From: Candidatus Hydrogenedentota bacterium
GTDB lineage: Bacteria > UBA8481 > J006
Reading direction: 5' to 3'
DNA length: 64,000 nucleotides
Assembly (NCBI GenBank): GCA_003697085.1
Contig: RFFU01000094.1
Span: forward strand, 1-64,000
In this document: positions 54,903 to 63,456 of the stretch, piece after piece
Layout of the letters: each line of letters begins with the position of its first letter
How positions within the stretch are numbered: position 1 is the first letter of the stretch
Position numbers and translations under genes: made by a program
Notes under the pieces: model-generated
What the model saw: the letters and a program-made list of their open reading frames with translations, nothing else
Told to the model about the DNA's origin: nothing
Databases searched by the model: none

Positions 54903-56069
54903 ATGAAGAATGCCGAGCGTCTGGCGTCATTGGTTCTTGTGGTCGCGGGAACCCTCGTGTTCGGATTTGGAGTTGGAGGATTCGCAACCCCCGTCTCCGC
55001 CGCGGAAGTCGGGACAGAGCAGACGGTAACGAAGGAGGAATTGGCGGAAGTAGGCCGCTGGGTTGAGGAACGGTTGTTCAGTTCTCTTTCGCTCACGGAA
55101 GAACATATCGATGAGAAGATCGCCCAAGCGGAATCCCAGCCGATCGATAACGATGGTCTTGAAGTGAATCTCCTCCGTCACGCCGTCGAAATGTGGAACG
55201 AGAGTTCTGAAAATCCGATCGATGAAGCGGAAATTGATACGAAGTTGCTTCGGAGGATACACATCTATTTCCTCACCGGCATTGATCCCGTGACGCGGCG
55301 CCCGACAACGATGTTGGACATATCGGAGGATCTCGGGATTCCCTCGGGGGATTTCTCGGGCGGAGGCGGAACGGATATGGGAAATGAAGCGAGGAAAGAT
55401 CCCATCCCGGATCAAGGATTGGTTGTTCCCGTGTTCGGGATTGTTCACGACGGAGCCCGGTACGAGGCGACCTGGTTGGAGAGGAACCGGGGGCCCGACG
55501 GCGGTCTCACCCTCTGCGGAAAGACAGCGGTCGATCTTGCTTCAGCGCGCTCCCGCGCAAAACAGATGGAGGAAACGTATCTTGACGTCCTGGACGCCGA
55601 AAAGCGCCTCAACGCGGTTCTCACCGTTTACGGGATGAGCAAATCGGGCCGGGAGGCCATCCTTATCACGCATATGAAATACAAAAACACGAAAGACCAA
55701 GGAACGGATCCGACATCGTTCATCACCTACGTGAATGTGGGAAAGGCGGCGAGAGCGGCTCTGGCTTCGGCCGGAAGGGCCGTCATAAAGTTCGCCAGTT
55801 TCGCCAATCCGTACAACTGGCTCCTGGGTTCTTTCGATGCTTTTGTGAAAGAGGAACACCTTCGCCATCTGATCGATGAAGTGGGCGAGGGAAGCGTGGC
55901 GGCGAAGGCGGAGCTGGACTTGGCTCTGGGGCAGCTCAAACAGGCGCTCGAAGCAGCGAAGGCATGTCCCGGTGTCGAGGTTCCTCCGCTGACCTGCGTC
56001 CTGCACGACGCCCCGCATTACATCTGGTATTATCAGGTGATGCAGAACCAAGTGTCGATGCCGCAATAG
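54903..56069 (+). CDS. Secreted protein of unknown function
   Basis: A 388-aa protein, not recognised. The signal peptide (LASLVLVVAGTLVFGFGVGGFATPVSAA) is cleaved near residue 35. The mature protein begins with an acidic helical region, then a Gly-rich SGGGGTDMG linker near 160. A central region with LCGKTAVDLASARSRAKQMEETYLDVLDAEKRL in part looks coiled-coil. The helical C-terminus ends in CPGVEVPPLTCVLHDAPHYIWYY (two Cys, likely disulfide). AAAAGGAGAATATC before ATG 54903 is an excellent RBS, and promoter and terminator bracket it as a single-gene unit, suggesting high expression. Confidence 0.7.
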   Translation: MKNAERLASLVLVVAGTLVFGFGVGGFATPVSAAEVGTEQTVTKEELAEVGRWVEERLFSSLSLTEEHIDEKIAQAESQPIDNDGLEVNLLRHAVEMWNESSENPIDEAEIDTKLLRRIHIYFLTGIDPVTRRPTTMLDISEDLGIPSGDFSGGGGTDMGNEARKDPIPDQGLVVPVFGIVHDGARYEATWLERNRGPDGGLTLCGKTAVDLASARSRAKQMEETYLDVLDAEKRLNAVLTVYGMSKSGREAILITHMKYKNTKDQGTDPTSFITYVNVGKAARAALASAGRAVIKFASFANPYNWLLGSFDAFVKEEHLRHLIDEVGEGSVAAKAELDLALGQLKQALEAAKACPGVEVPPLTCVLHDAPHYIWYYQVMQNQVSMPQ

Positions 56070-56094
56070 CAAAACGTTAATTGTTTCGAGAAGC

Positions 56095-56128
56095 GATGCT
56101 GGGGGGGCTCGCCCCCCCAGCATCCTTT
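56095..56128 (+). terminator. Strong hairpin terminator
   Basis: GATGCTGGGGGGG and CCCCCCCAGCATC form a perfect 13-bp stem around CTCG, followed by CTTTT. It begins 26 nt after the secreted-protein stop. The remaining 298 nt before tmk (56129-56426) show no other feature. Confidence 0.8.
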
Positions 56129-56426
56129 TGAAATGCGACCCCACCTTGTCTTCTTTCCAAGAACGGAGTGCCCCGTTCCAAAGCACACGTTCCTCTCTCC
56201 GCCGCCTGCGTTTCGAAGGATTTTTTCAGGTTGAAAAAGAGTCGGAGTGATAGTATCAAGGCGCGTTCGGATCGGCGCCTCGTTCGCCCGGGAAACGCTC
56301 GATATTTCAAATTTCAGTTACTGCGACGGCACGGAGACGATAAGATATCTCGCGTGCCGTTCGAGCGATACGGCCGGCGGGTGGAACAAAGAAGAAGAAA
56401 CGGAACGGAAAGGGAAGAACGGCTTG

Positions 56427-57173
56427 ATGGTCTTGCGAGGAAAACGAAAGAAGAAAGGACTCCTGATCACCTTCGAAGGGCCGGATGGAAGCGGGAAAAC
56501 CACGCATGCGCGCCGTTTGGTCCGAAAACTGCGTCGGCAAGGGTGGGAGGTCGTATTGACGAGGGAACCCGGGGGAACGCCGTTTGGTGACCGCGTCAGG
56601 AAGATTCTTCTCGATAGGAAATTCGAGGAAGAGATCGGAGCGCGGACGGAATTGCTCCTCTACGAAGCGATTCGCGCGCACCACGTCAAAAACGTGATCG
56701 CTCCCGCGATCGCCAACGGTGAGATCGTAGTCTGCGACCGTTTCACCGATGCTTCGGTGGCGTACCAAGGGTGGGGACGACGGCTGGGAGAAAAGGAAGT
56801 GAAGGCGATCAACGCATTCGCCACCGGAGGGATCACACCGGATCTGACGATCTTGTTGGACCTCAAACCCGAGGTAGGACTGGGAGTGATCGAAACCCGT
56901 CGGAATGGCGGGAAAGACGGCCTGGACCGGGTCGAGGCGGCCGGGATCACCTTTCATCGACGCGTCCGGCGGGGATACCGGTCGCTCGCCCGGAAGGAAA
57001 GGAACCGAATCGTGATGATTCGCAGGGCCGAGGATCCGGAAGAAACCTTCAAGAAGATCGAAGATGCTGTTGAGACCTTCCTGAAAAGAAAGGGCGCCGG
57101 TGTGTCAGGGGTGGGGAAGGAGCCGAGGCGGCGCCGGCGCGTCGCCGGGATGAAGATGCCGAGGAAGCGATGA
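56427..57173 (+). CDS. tmk: Thymidylate kinase
   Basis: A 248-aa kinase phosphorylating dTMP. The P-loop is FEGPDGSGKTTHARRL and the DR[Y/F] motif is VVCDRFTDASVAYQGWGRRLG; PDLTILLDLKPEVGL is standard. LTREPGG carries the conserved Arg-Glu-Pro. The lid is short. A basic extension of about 35 residues (GVGKEPRRRRRVAGMKMPRKR at the end) exceeds the normal 205-215 aa length. ATG 56427 was chosen at the usual distance before the P-loop, with AAGGGAAG upstream. It overlaps yaaR by 4 nt. Confidence 0.92.
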   Translation: MVLRGKRKKKGLLITFEGPDGSGKTTHARRLVRKLRRQGWEVVLTREPGGTPFGDRVRKILLDRKFEEEIGARTELLLYEAIRAHHVKNVIAPAIANGEIVVCDRFTDASVAYQGWGRRLGEKEVKAINAFATGGITPDLTILLDLKPEVGLGVIETRRNGGKDGLDRVEAAGITFHRRVRRGYRSLARKERNRIVMIRRAEDPEETFKKIEDAVETFLKRKGAGVSGVGKEPRRRRRVAGMKMPRKR

Positions 57174-57631
57174 AGGTTGAGGGAAAGGGAAAAGTGGGTG
57201 GAGCGGGAATCCGCGGGAAAGCGGCGCGGGTCAAGACGCCGGCTGTGTCCGGCGGTGGAGCGGTGGAGGCTGCGGAAGAAACGAAGGAAACATTCGCGAC
57301 AAAGGTGCGCGAGGCGGAACTGGAGGAGTTGCTTCGCGAAATCGAGGAGAGAGGCGAGCGCCTTGTTGAGCGAAGGACCGAAACCGAGCTCGTCGCGTAT
57401 CGGGATGCGGTGAAGGAATTTATGGCGCGGGTTGTCGGAGAAGGATGGGTGATTGAGGAAATTCCATCCGCGCGGTTCATGGAGAACAACAAGGTCTTTT
57501 TGATCGCCAAGACCGTGAAGAAGCGACTCCTGGATCTGGCGGAGGAGATCAGGCGGGAACAGTCGGACGCGATGACGGTGACCGCGTTGACGAGTGAAAT
57601 CCGGGGACTCTTGCTCGATCTAAGAGGGTAG
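57170..57631 (+). CDS. yaaR: YaaR-like (DUF327) protein
   Basis: A 153-aa protein of the DUF327/YaaR family: a low-complexity Gly/Ala N-terminus, then a helical domain (ELEELLREIEERGERLVERRTETELVAYRDAVKEFM in part) ending in AMTVTALTSEIRGLLLDLRG. Function unknown. In Bacillus and Thermotogae it also follows tmk, so the coupling here (ATGA overlap) is conserved context. Its end overlaps the convergent trmFO end by 12 nt. Confidence 0.75.
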   Translation: MKVEGKGKVGGAGIRGKAARVKTPAVSGGGAVEAAEETKETFATKVREAELEELLREIEERGERLVERRTETELVAYRDAVKEFMARVVGEGWVIEEIPSARFMENNKVFLIAKTVKKRLLDLAEEIRREQSDAMTVTALTSEIRGLLLDLRG

Positions 57632-58933
57632 CGGAGACAGGAGGCGGAGGCGCCGCGCGTAGTTCTGGACGGCCGCGGTGGAAATTTCGGCGCGCCGCTG
57701 GTTCCGCTCCCGTTTCCGGAGGCGCCCCGGCGGCTCGGGAACGAGTCCCCAGTTCGCCTTCATCGGTTGAAACGGAGTGGCGGCCGAGGTCGTGATGTAG
57801 CGAACGAGCCCGCCGAGGACGGTTTCGACCGGCGGTAATTCCTGCTCGCCGCCGGCCAGAATTCCGGCGAGAAGTCCCGATGCGGCGGACTCGACATACC
57901 CTTCGACACCGGAGATTTGACCGGCGAAACGGAGACGGGGAAAGCGGAGGACCGAGAGATCGGGAGCCAACAGGCGGGGAGAGTCGAGATAGGTGTTCCG
58001 ATGAGCGGAGCCGTAACGGGCGAAGCGGGCACTGCGGAAGGGGAAGAGCGAACGGAAGAGCGTTTTTTGATCGGGAATGGAAAGTTGCGTTTGAAAACCG
58101 ACGAGGTTGTAAAGTTCTCCGTGGAGGGATTCTCGCCGGAGTTGAATCACGGCGTAGGGCCGCTCGTTCGTGCGGGGATCCGTCAGACCGACCGGTTTGA
58201 GGGGGCCGAAACGAAGCGTTTCTTCCCCTCGCCGAGCCATCTCCTCGATAGGAAGGCATCCCTCAAAAAACGAGGGTTTTTCAAGTTCCGGGAGATGGGA
58301 GCGCACGGAGGCGCGGCGGAGAAAATCGACGAGAAAGGAATATTCGGATTCCGTCAGGGAAACGTTGAGGTAATCGCCGTCTTTGGTACCGTCATAGCGT
58401 GACTGACGAAAGACGCGCGAAGGCTCGATGGTCGTGGCGTCAACGATGGGGGCGATGGCGTCGTAGAAGGAGAGGGTTTTCGTACCGAGGAGTTCGATGA
58501 GGGAACGGGTGAGTGCGGGGGAAGTCAAGGGTCCGGTTGCGATGATCGTATCGGTCTTTTCGGGGAGAAGCGTAATTTCGTCCCGATGGATACGGATTCG
58601 GGGATGGCTTTCGATCGCGGAAGTGATGAAACGGGCGAAGGCCGTCCGATCGACGGCGAGCGCCTTTCCCGCGGGAACCCGGCTGGCCTCCGCGGCGGCG
58701 AGAACGAGGGAATGGAGAACCTTCATTTCGCTCTTGAGCGCGCCGACGGCGGAAGAGGGGGCTTCCGAACGAAAAGAGTTGCTGCAAACGAGTTCGGCGA
58801 GGTCGCCGGAAGTGTGGGCCGGCGTCATTCGCTTCGGTCGCATCTCGTAAAGATCGACATTGCGCCCCCGGGAAGCAGCTTGCCAAGCGGCCTCACACCC
58901 GGCAAGCCCGCCGCCGATGACGGTGAGGCTCAT
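57620..58933 (-). CDS. trmFO: Folate-dependent tRNA U54 methyltransferase TrmFO
   Basis: A 437-aa FAD enzyme making ribothymidine 54 in the T arm with methylenetetrahydrofolate. The N-terminal FAD motif is LTVIGGGLAGCEAAWQAASRG. LYEMRPKRMTPAHTSGDLAELVCSNSFRS is diagnostic (catalytic-Cys region). KDGDYLNVSLTESEY, FFEGCLPIEEMARRG, GPLKPVGL, FAGQISGVEGYVESAASGLLAG and PFQPMKANWGL follow. ATG 58933 lies 8 nt after the topA stop, the same topA-trmFO order as in many Gram-positives and others. Confidence 0.95.
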   Translation of the reverse strand: MSLTVIGGGLAGCEAAWQAASRGRNVDLYEMRPKRMTPAHTSGDLAELVCSNSFRSEAPSSAVGALKSEMKVLHSLVLAAAEASRVPAGKALAVDRTAFARFITSAIESHPRIRIHRDEITLLPEKTDTIIATGPLTSPALTRSLIELLGTKTLSFYDAIAPIVDATTIEPSRVFRQSRYDGTKDGDYLNVSLTESEYSFLVDFLRRASVRSHLPELEKPSFFEGCLPIEEMARRGEETLRFGPLKPVGLTDPRTNERPYAVIQLRRESLHGELYNLVGFQTQLSIPDQKTLFRSLFPFRSARFARYGSAHRNTYLDSPRLLAPDLSVLRFPRLRFAGQISGVEGYVESAASGLLAGILAGGEQELPPVETVLGGLVRYITTSAATPFQPMKANWGLVPEPPGRLRKRERNQRRAEISTAAVQNYARRLRLLSPLPS

Positions 58934-58941
58934 CTGGAGAA

Positions 58942-61455
58942 TCAGGTTTCGGATTCGGCGATGGAGACGGTGTCGGGAAGGACTCCCGAGCAATCCTTAC
59001 GGGCGCAGACGAGGCTCCCGTCTTTTCGGAAGAGTGCGGGGGCGGAACATTCGGGACAGGTTTGAGCAACCGGTTCGAGGGAAGAGCGAAAGCGGCACTG
59101 GGGATATTGCGAACAGGTGTAATATAGCCCGCTCTTCCCGCGCCGTTCGCAGAGTTCTCCGGAACAACCGGGCGCCGGGCAAGGCACGTTGACGAAGTAC
59201 GGAAGGGCTCCCTTGCAATCGGGATAACGGGTACAGGCGAGAAAGCGGCCGAAGCGGCTCTTTTTCACTTCCATCTCTCCCCCGCACTCGGGACACTCTC
59301 GATCGACGATCTCGACCTTTTCCACTTCGTACTGCTCCTCACCCACTTTTTTGAGCGAACGCGTTCCGCGGCATTCCGGATAGCGGGAGCACGCGAGAAA
59401 AGCGCCGAACCGCGATTTCTTGAAGAGCATGGGGGAGTGACATTTCGGACAGACCTCGTCGAACTCAGGAGTCTCGATCTTCCGCAGATTCCCTTCCGCG
59501 TCCTCGGTCACTTCAAAAGTGGTCGAGCACTGGTTCGTGTCGAAGGCGCTGCAAGCCAAGAAACGACCGTTCTTCCCGTAGCGAAGCCGCATAGGGGAGC
59601 CGCATTTTGGGCAGGTGAATTCGGTATCGACGCCCGCCTTGAGATTCGGCATCGTTTCCTGCGCCGCTTGAAAGACGTGGCGAAAGCGGCCATAGAAATC
59701 CGAAAGGACCTTCTGCCAGTCGATCTCACCTTCTTCGATGGCATCGAGTTCGTTCTCCATCTCGGCCGTGAAGTTGTAGTCGAAGATTTCAGGGAAAGCA
59801 CGGATGAGCATATCGGTGACCGCGATTCCAAGGTCGGTCGGAACGAGCCGGCGTTGGACGACGTGTGTGTATTTCCGGTTCTTGAGGGTCGCGATGATAC
59901 TGGCATAGGTGGAGGGGCGGCCGATACCACGCTTCTCCAACTCCTTGACCAGCGTGGCTTCGGAATACCGGGGAGGAGGTTGTGTTTTATGTTGGGCCGG
60001 CTCGAAGCGCTTGGTTTCGAGACGATCTCCTTCCTCGAGTTCCGGGAGACGTTGGTTCGTTTCCGATTCCGATTCCTTCTCCGCCGTCTGATAGACCTTC
60101 AGGAATCCGGGGAACTTGAGCACAGAGCCGGTGGCGCGGAAGAGAGCCGGTCCCAGCGAAATGTCGACGCTGACCGTATCGAAAACCGCCGGACGGCACT
60201 GACTTGCGATGAAGCGCGACCAGATGAGGCGGTAGAGTTGGTATTGTTTTCTGTCAAGATACGGCCGGACGGACTCCGGGTCGCGCAAGGCGGAGGACGG
60301 GCGGATCGCTTCGTGAGCATCCTGGGCTCCCTTCTTGTTCCGGTAACGATTTGGTTTTTCGGGAAGGTATTGTTTTCCGAAACATTGTTCAATCAAACGG
60401 CGCGCTTCGCCCACGGCATCGTCCGAAACCCGGACGGAATCCGTTCTCATATAGGTGATCAGTCCTGTCATCCCGTCGGGGCCGAGTTCGATTCCCTCGT
60501 AAAGTTGTTGGGCGACGCGCATCGTCTGGGAGACGGGAAAACGGAGTTTCGCAGCCGCTTCCTGTTGAAGCGTCGATGTAATGAAAGGCGGCGGAGCCGA
60601 TCGCTTCCTTTCACTCCGAGTGACCTTCGTGACCTTGGGAGGAAGCGTCTTTATCTTCTCCACGATCTTTTCGACCGAGGCACGGTTCAGCAGGACCGCG
60701 CTTCCTTTTTTCACGGGAAACGGTTCCGTGATCGGTTTGCCCCCGGAGGAATCGAGGAACTTGAGTATCTTCCGCGCAACGGATTCGTTGGGAGTGACGA
60801 TGAGAGTATTATCGAAGGAAAAGAGACGAGCGGAGAAGGCGGTGGCGCCTTTCCGGAAGAGAGCGTTGAGCGTCCAGTATTCCACGGAACGGAACCTTCG
60901 AATCTCCTTCTCTCGTTCCACGAGCAGACGCAAGGCAACGGTTTGGACGCGGCCCGCGCTGAGCCCCCGAGCGATCTTTTCCCAGAGAAGTTGGGACACG
61001 TCGAAACCGACGATGCGGTCCAGCAAGCGCCGCGACTGTTGAGCATTGACGAGATTTGAATCGATTTCCTTGGGGTGCCGAAAGGCTTCCTGAACCGCCT
61101 TTTTGGTGATTTCGTGGAAGAGGACGCGGTGAATCCGTTTGTGGTCGATCAGAGTTGCAATATGGTAGGCGATTGCTTCCCCTTCGCGATCCGGATCCGG
61201 TGCCAAAAAGACCTCCGTGCTCTTTTTCGCCGCGGTTTTCAATTCACGGATCGTCTTGGCCTTGGATTTGATCGGCACCAGTTCCGGCTCGAAACGATAT
61301 CCTCCGTTTACCGATTCGACCTTGTATCCGCCTCCTTTCTTCGGGAGATCCATGACGTGTCCCATCGAGGCTTTCACGTCGAATTCAGAGCCAAGATACC
61401 GTTGGATGGCCTTGGCTTTTGTGGGGGATTCCACGACGACGAGTTTCTTGCTCAT
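58942..61455 (-). CDS. topA: DNA topoisomerase I
   Basis: An 837-aa type IA topoisomerase relaxing negative supercoils. It has a TOPRIM domain (KLVVVESPTKAKAIQRYLG; APDPDREGEAIAYHI), RVLFHEITKKAVQEAF, the active-site Tyr in LITYMRTDSVRVSD, and GRPSTYASIIATL. Four to five C-terminal zinc-ribbon modules each carry CPxCxxxM/x2 pairs (FTCPKCGSPM, VCPKCHSPM, RECPECGGEM, PCPAPGCSG, TCPECSAPAL). Full length. Second gene of smg-topA-trmFO. Confidence 0.96.
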   Translation of the reverse strand: MSKKLVVVESPTKAKAIQRYLGSEFDVKASMGHVMDLPKKGGGYKVESVNGGYRFEPELVPIKSKAKTIRELKTAAKKSTEVFLAPDPDREGEAIAYHIATLIDHKRIHRVLFHEITKKAVQEAFRHPKEIDSNLVNAQQSRRLLDRIVGFDVSQLLWEKIARGLSAGRVQTVALRLLVEREKEIRRFRSVEYWTLNALFRKGATAFSARLFSFDNTLIVTPNESVARKILKFLDSSGGKPITEPFPVKKGSAVLLNRASVEKIVEKIKTLPPKVTKVTRSERKRSAPPPFITSTLQQEAAAKLRFPVSQTMRVAQQLYEGIELGPDGMTGLITYMRTDSVRVSDDAVGEARRLIEQCFGKQYLPEKPNRYRNKKGAQDAHEAIRPSSALRDPESVRPYLDRKQYQLYRLIWSRFIASQCRPAVFDTVSVDISLGPALFRATGSVLKFPGFLKVYQTAEKESESETNQRLPELEEGDRLETKRFEPAQHKTQPPPRYSEATLVKELEKRGIGRPSTYASIIATLKNRKYTHVVQRRLVPTDLGIAVTDMLIRAFPEIFDYNFTAEMENELDAIEEGEIDWQKVLSDFYGRFRHVFQAAQETMPNLKAGVDTEFTCPKCGSPMRLRYGKNGRFLACSAFDTNQCSTTFEVTEDAEGNLRKIETPEFDEVCPKCHSPMLFKKSRFGAFLACSRYPECRGTRSLKKVGEEQYEVEKVEIVDRECPECGGEMEVKKSRFGRFLACTRYPDCKGALPYFVNVPCPAPGCSGELCERRGKSGLYYTCSQYPQCRFRSSLEPVAQTCPECSAPALFRKDGSLVCARKDCSGVLPDTVSIAESET

Positions 61456-61464
61456 TTCCCTTTC

Positions 61465-61938
61465 CTAATGCCGCGTGTTGGGATCGAGCAAAAGAAGGCG
61501 CAGCAAGGAGCCTTCCTCCGCCGTCTCGGAAGCCAGTTCCTTCAGAGCCGCCGTGTCGAGTTCTCCCGTGTTCGCGAGACTGGAATGTTGGAGGATCACC
61601 TCGAGTTGAGAGCGGGAGAGCACTCCCATGGCCCGCCATTCGTCGAGCAACCCCCGGGCTTCTTCCGTCATTCCCAGTTCTTCCCGCGGCGTCAACGGCC
61701 GTTCGTCGGCGAGTTCAGAACCACAGGGCCGGAAGATGTTGACCTCCACGGGCAATTTCTGGAGTACATCCGTCAGAACACCGACGGCCTCATGAATGTC
61801 TCCCGGCGTGAAATCCTCCTGAAGCATCAACTCGTGAATTCGATCTTCGACCTCGGCGCGCTCCGTGCTCGTCGAGACGATCTCGACGAGATGAGCCACG
61901 AGGGTGAATATCTTACGATCGATGCCTTTTTCGGTCAT
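61465..61938 (-). CDS. smg: Smg family (DUF494) protein
   Basis: A 157-aa acidic, all-helical protein matching the Smg/DUF494 family in length and layout (residues 1-60 helical, then LTPREELGMTEEARGLLDEWRAMGVLSRSQLEVILQHSS in part). Function unknown. In proteobacteria smg also lies just upstream of topA, supporting the call. ATG 61938 has GAGAGGT 4 nt upstream and was preferred over the 38-codon longer basic frame. Divergent from a radical SAM gene. Confidence 0.7.
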   Translation of the reverse strand: MTEKGIDRKIFTLVAHLVEIVSTSTERAEVEDRIHELMLQEDFTPGDIHEAVGVLTDVLQKLPVEVNIFRPCGSELADERPLTPREELGMTEEARGLLDEWRAMGVLSRSQLEVILQHSSLANTGELDTAALKELASETAEEGSLLRLLLLDPNTRH

Positions 61939-62077
61939 GATACCTCTCCCTCGAATTCGTCCTCGTTTCTTCCGAGACTCCCTTCCCGGTGAAGGGATAT
62001 CGCGAAAAATATGCGAGGTTTCCGAAAAGCGGAAGAGTTTTATTTGCGCCACATCAGAAGAAGATAGAATATCTTCA

Positions 62078-63277
62078 GTGAAAGCCGAAAGGAAAACAGA
62101 GAAGAAAAATTTGCCGGAATCGTTTGTTGATCTCCGCTCGGAAATGGCCGTTATCGCTCGAGGCGAGGAACGGATACTTCGTTTCGACGGCGAGGGGCGC
62201 CTCTTTCTCGCTCAGGAGGGAGGATTCTCGTTTCGCAGGGGCTTCGACGGACGTATCCGGAAACGGCCTCGCGCCGTTCGCTTCCGGGAACGGACTTCGA
62301 AGGCACAGTGGCTCGACGGACACCAGGCAGAGGACTTTCTGGTGCGCTCTCACGAAACGGCGCTACGGTCCCTCGAAGAGGCGTTGCGGGGAGACTTGCC
62401 GTTTTTGAAAAACACAGCCGCGGAGGAAGCAGTTGAATGGAAGAAGCGGATCGCCTCGTGGACGCCACGGCGGTATGCAGATTCGGCCTCGGAATTTCGG
62501 CGCCTCTACGGCTCCATCCCCGTGCTCCCCCCCGATCAGTATTACGCCGTCTATCTCCAGGTCGTGTTCGGTTGTTCCTATAACCGGTGCTCTTTCTGTA
62601 CTCTTTACGCGGACCGTTCCTTTCGCGTGCGGACCATGGAAGAATGGAGGAGACACCTTGAGGAAGTGAAACGATTTTTTGGACGCGGTCTCTTCTTGAG
62701 ACGGAGTTATTTTTTGGGGGACGCCAACGGATTGGCGATGGAACAAGAGGAGATTCTGACCCGATTGGCAATGGCCCGAGAGTCGTTGCCGGCGCTTCGC
62801 GACGGTTTTCACGCCTTTCACGATACCTTTTCAGGAAAGGAACGAACGGCGGAGGAATACAAGGCGCTCCGCAACGCCGGCCTGCGAAGAATCTATATCG
62901 GAGTCGAGTCAGGATGCGACGAGTTGCGCCGGCGTATGGCGAAGCCCGGTAGCGCGGAAGCGGTCCGCAGGCGGGTTCTTCTGGCGAAGAAGGGAGGATT
63001 GGCGGTCGGATTGATGATCCTTTTGGGAATCGGGGGGGAGGAATTCTCCGATCGGCATGTCGAGGAGACCCGAAACCTTCTTGATTCCTTATCGTTGAGC
63101 AAGGAAGATATAGTGTTTCTCTCCCCGCTCTTTGTTGGGGAACGAGAGGAGGTTCTTCCGGGGGTGCCTGCCCCCCCCTCTCTGGAGAGGGTGATTCGAC
63201 GGGAGGAGAAATGTTTTCGTGATTCTCTTTCCGGCCCGCGGATTTCGAGATACGACGTTGAACAATTCGTTTATTGA
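62078..63277 (+). CDS. Radical SAM protein (Elp3/HemN-like)
   Basis: A 399-aa protein. Residues 1-140 are a poorly conserved charged region. The 4Fe-4S motif is VVFGCSYNRCSFCTLY (CxxxCxxC) near residue 168. FLGDANGLAM, RIYIGVESGCDELRRRMAKPG and GLMILLGIGGEEFSDRHVEETRNLL are typical of the B12-free Elp3/MiaB/HemN-type radical SAM core. No TRAM, B12 or second cluster domain. The start is uncertain (GTG 62078 or ATG 62144; both have weak RBS). Substrate unknown. Confidence 0.75.
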   Translation: MKAERKTEKKNLPESFVDLRSEMAVIARGEERILRFDGEGRLFLAQEGGFSFRRGFDGRIRKRPRAVRFRERTSKAQWLDGHQAEDFLVRSHETALRSLEEALRGDLPFLKNTAAEEAVEWKKRIASWTPRRYADSASEFRRLYGSIPVLPPDQYYAVYLQVVFGCSYNRCSFCTLYADRSFRVRTMEEWRRHLEEVKRFFGRGLFLRRSYFLGDANGLAMEQEEILTRLAMARESLPALRDGFHAFHDTFSGKERTAEEYKALRNAGLRRIYIGVESGCDELRRRMAKPGSAEAVRRRVLLAKKGGLAVGLMILLGIGGEEFSDRHVEETRNLLDSLSLSKEDIVFLSPLFVGEREEVLPGVPAPPSLERVIRREEKCFRDSLSGPRISRYDVEQFVY

Positions 63278-63456
63278 GGAAAACGATTCGATTCGGGAAC
63301 GAAGGGAGGAACGGGAAGGTTTCGAACCAAACGGAGGGGGGCGTCCCCGCTCCTCCTATCCTGCGAAAAAACTTTAAATCCCGTGTTTGCATCTTTTTAT
63401 TTAGCAAATCATCAATTATGATTTAAAGTATGGAGGGAAAGGGCTTTTTGTTCCTT

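Noticed and set aside
59437-61059. 540-codon plus-strand frame opposite topA
   Set aside because: Antisense shadow of a full-length topoisomerase.
63333-63357. GGAGGGGGGC...CCTCC hairpin after the second radical SAM gene as a terminator
   Set aside because: Pairing requires a 3-nt bulge and no T run follows; too weak to call.
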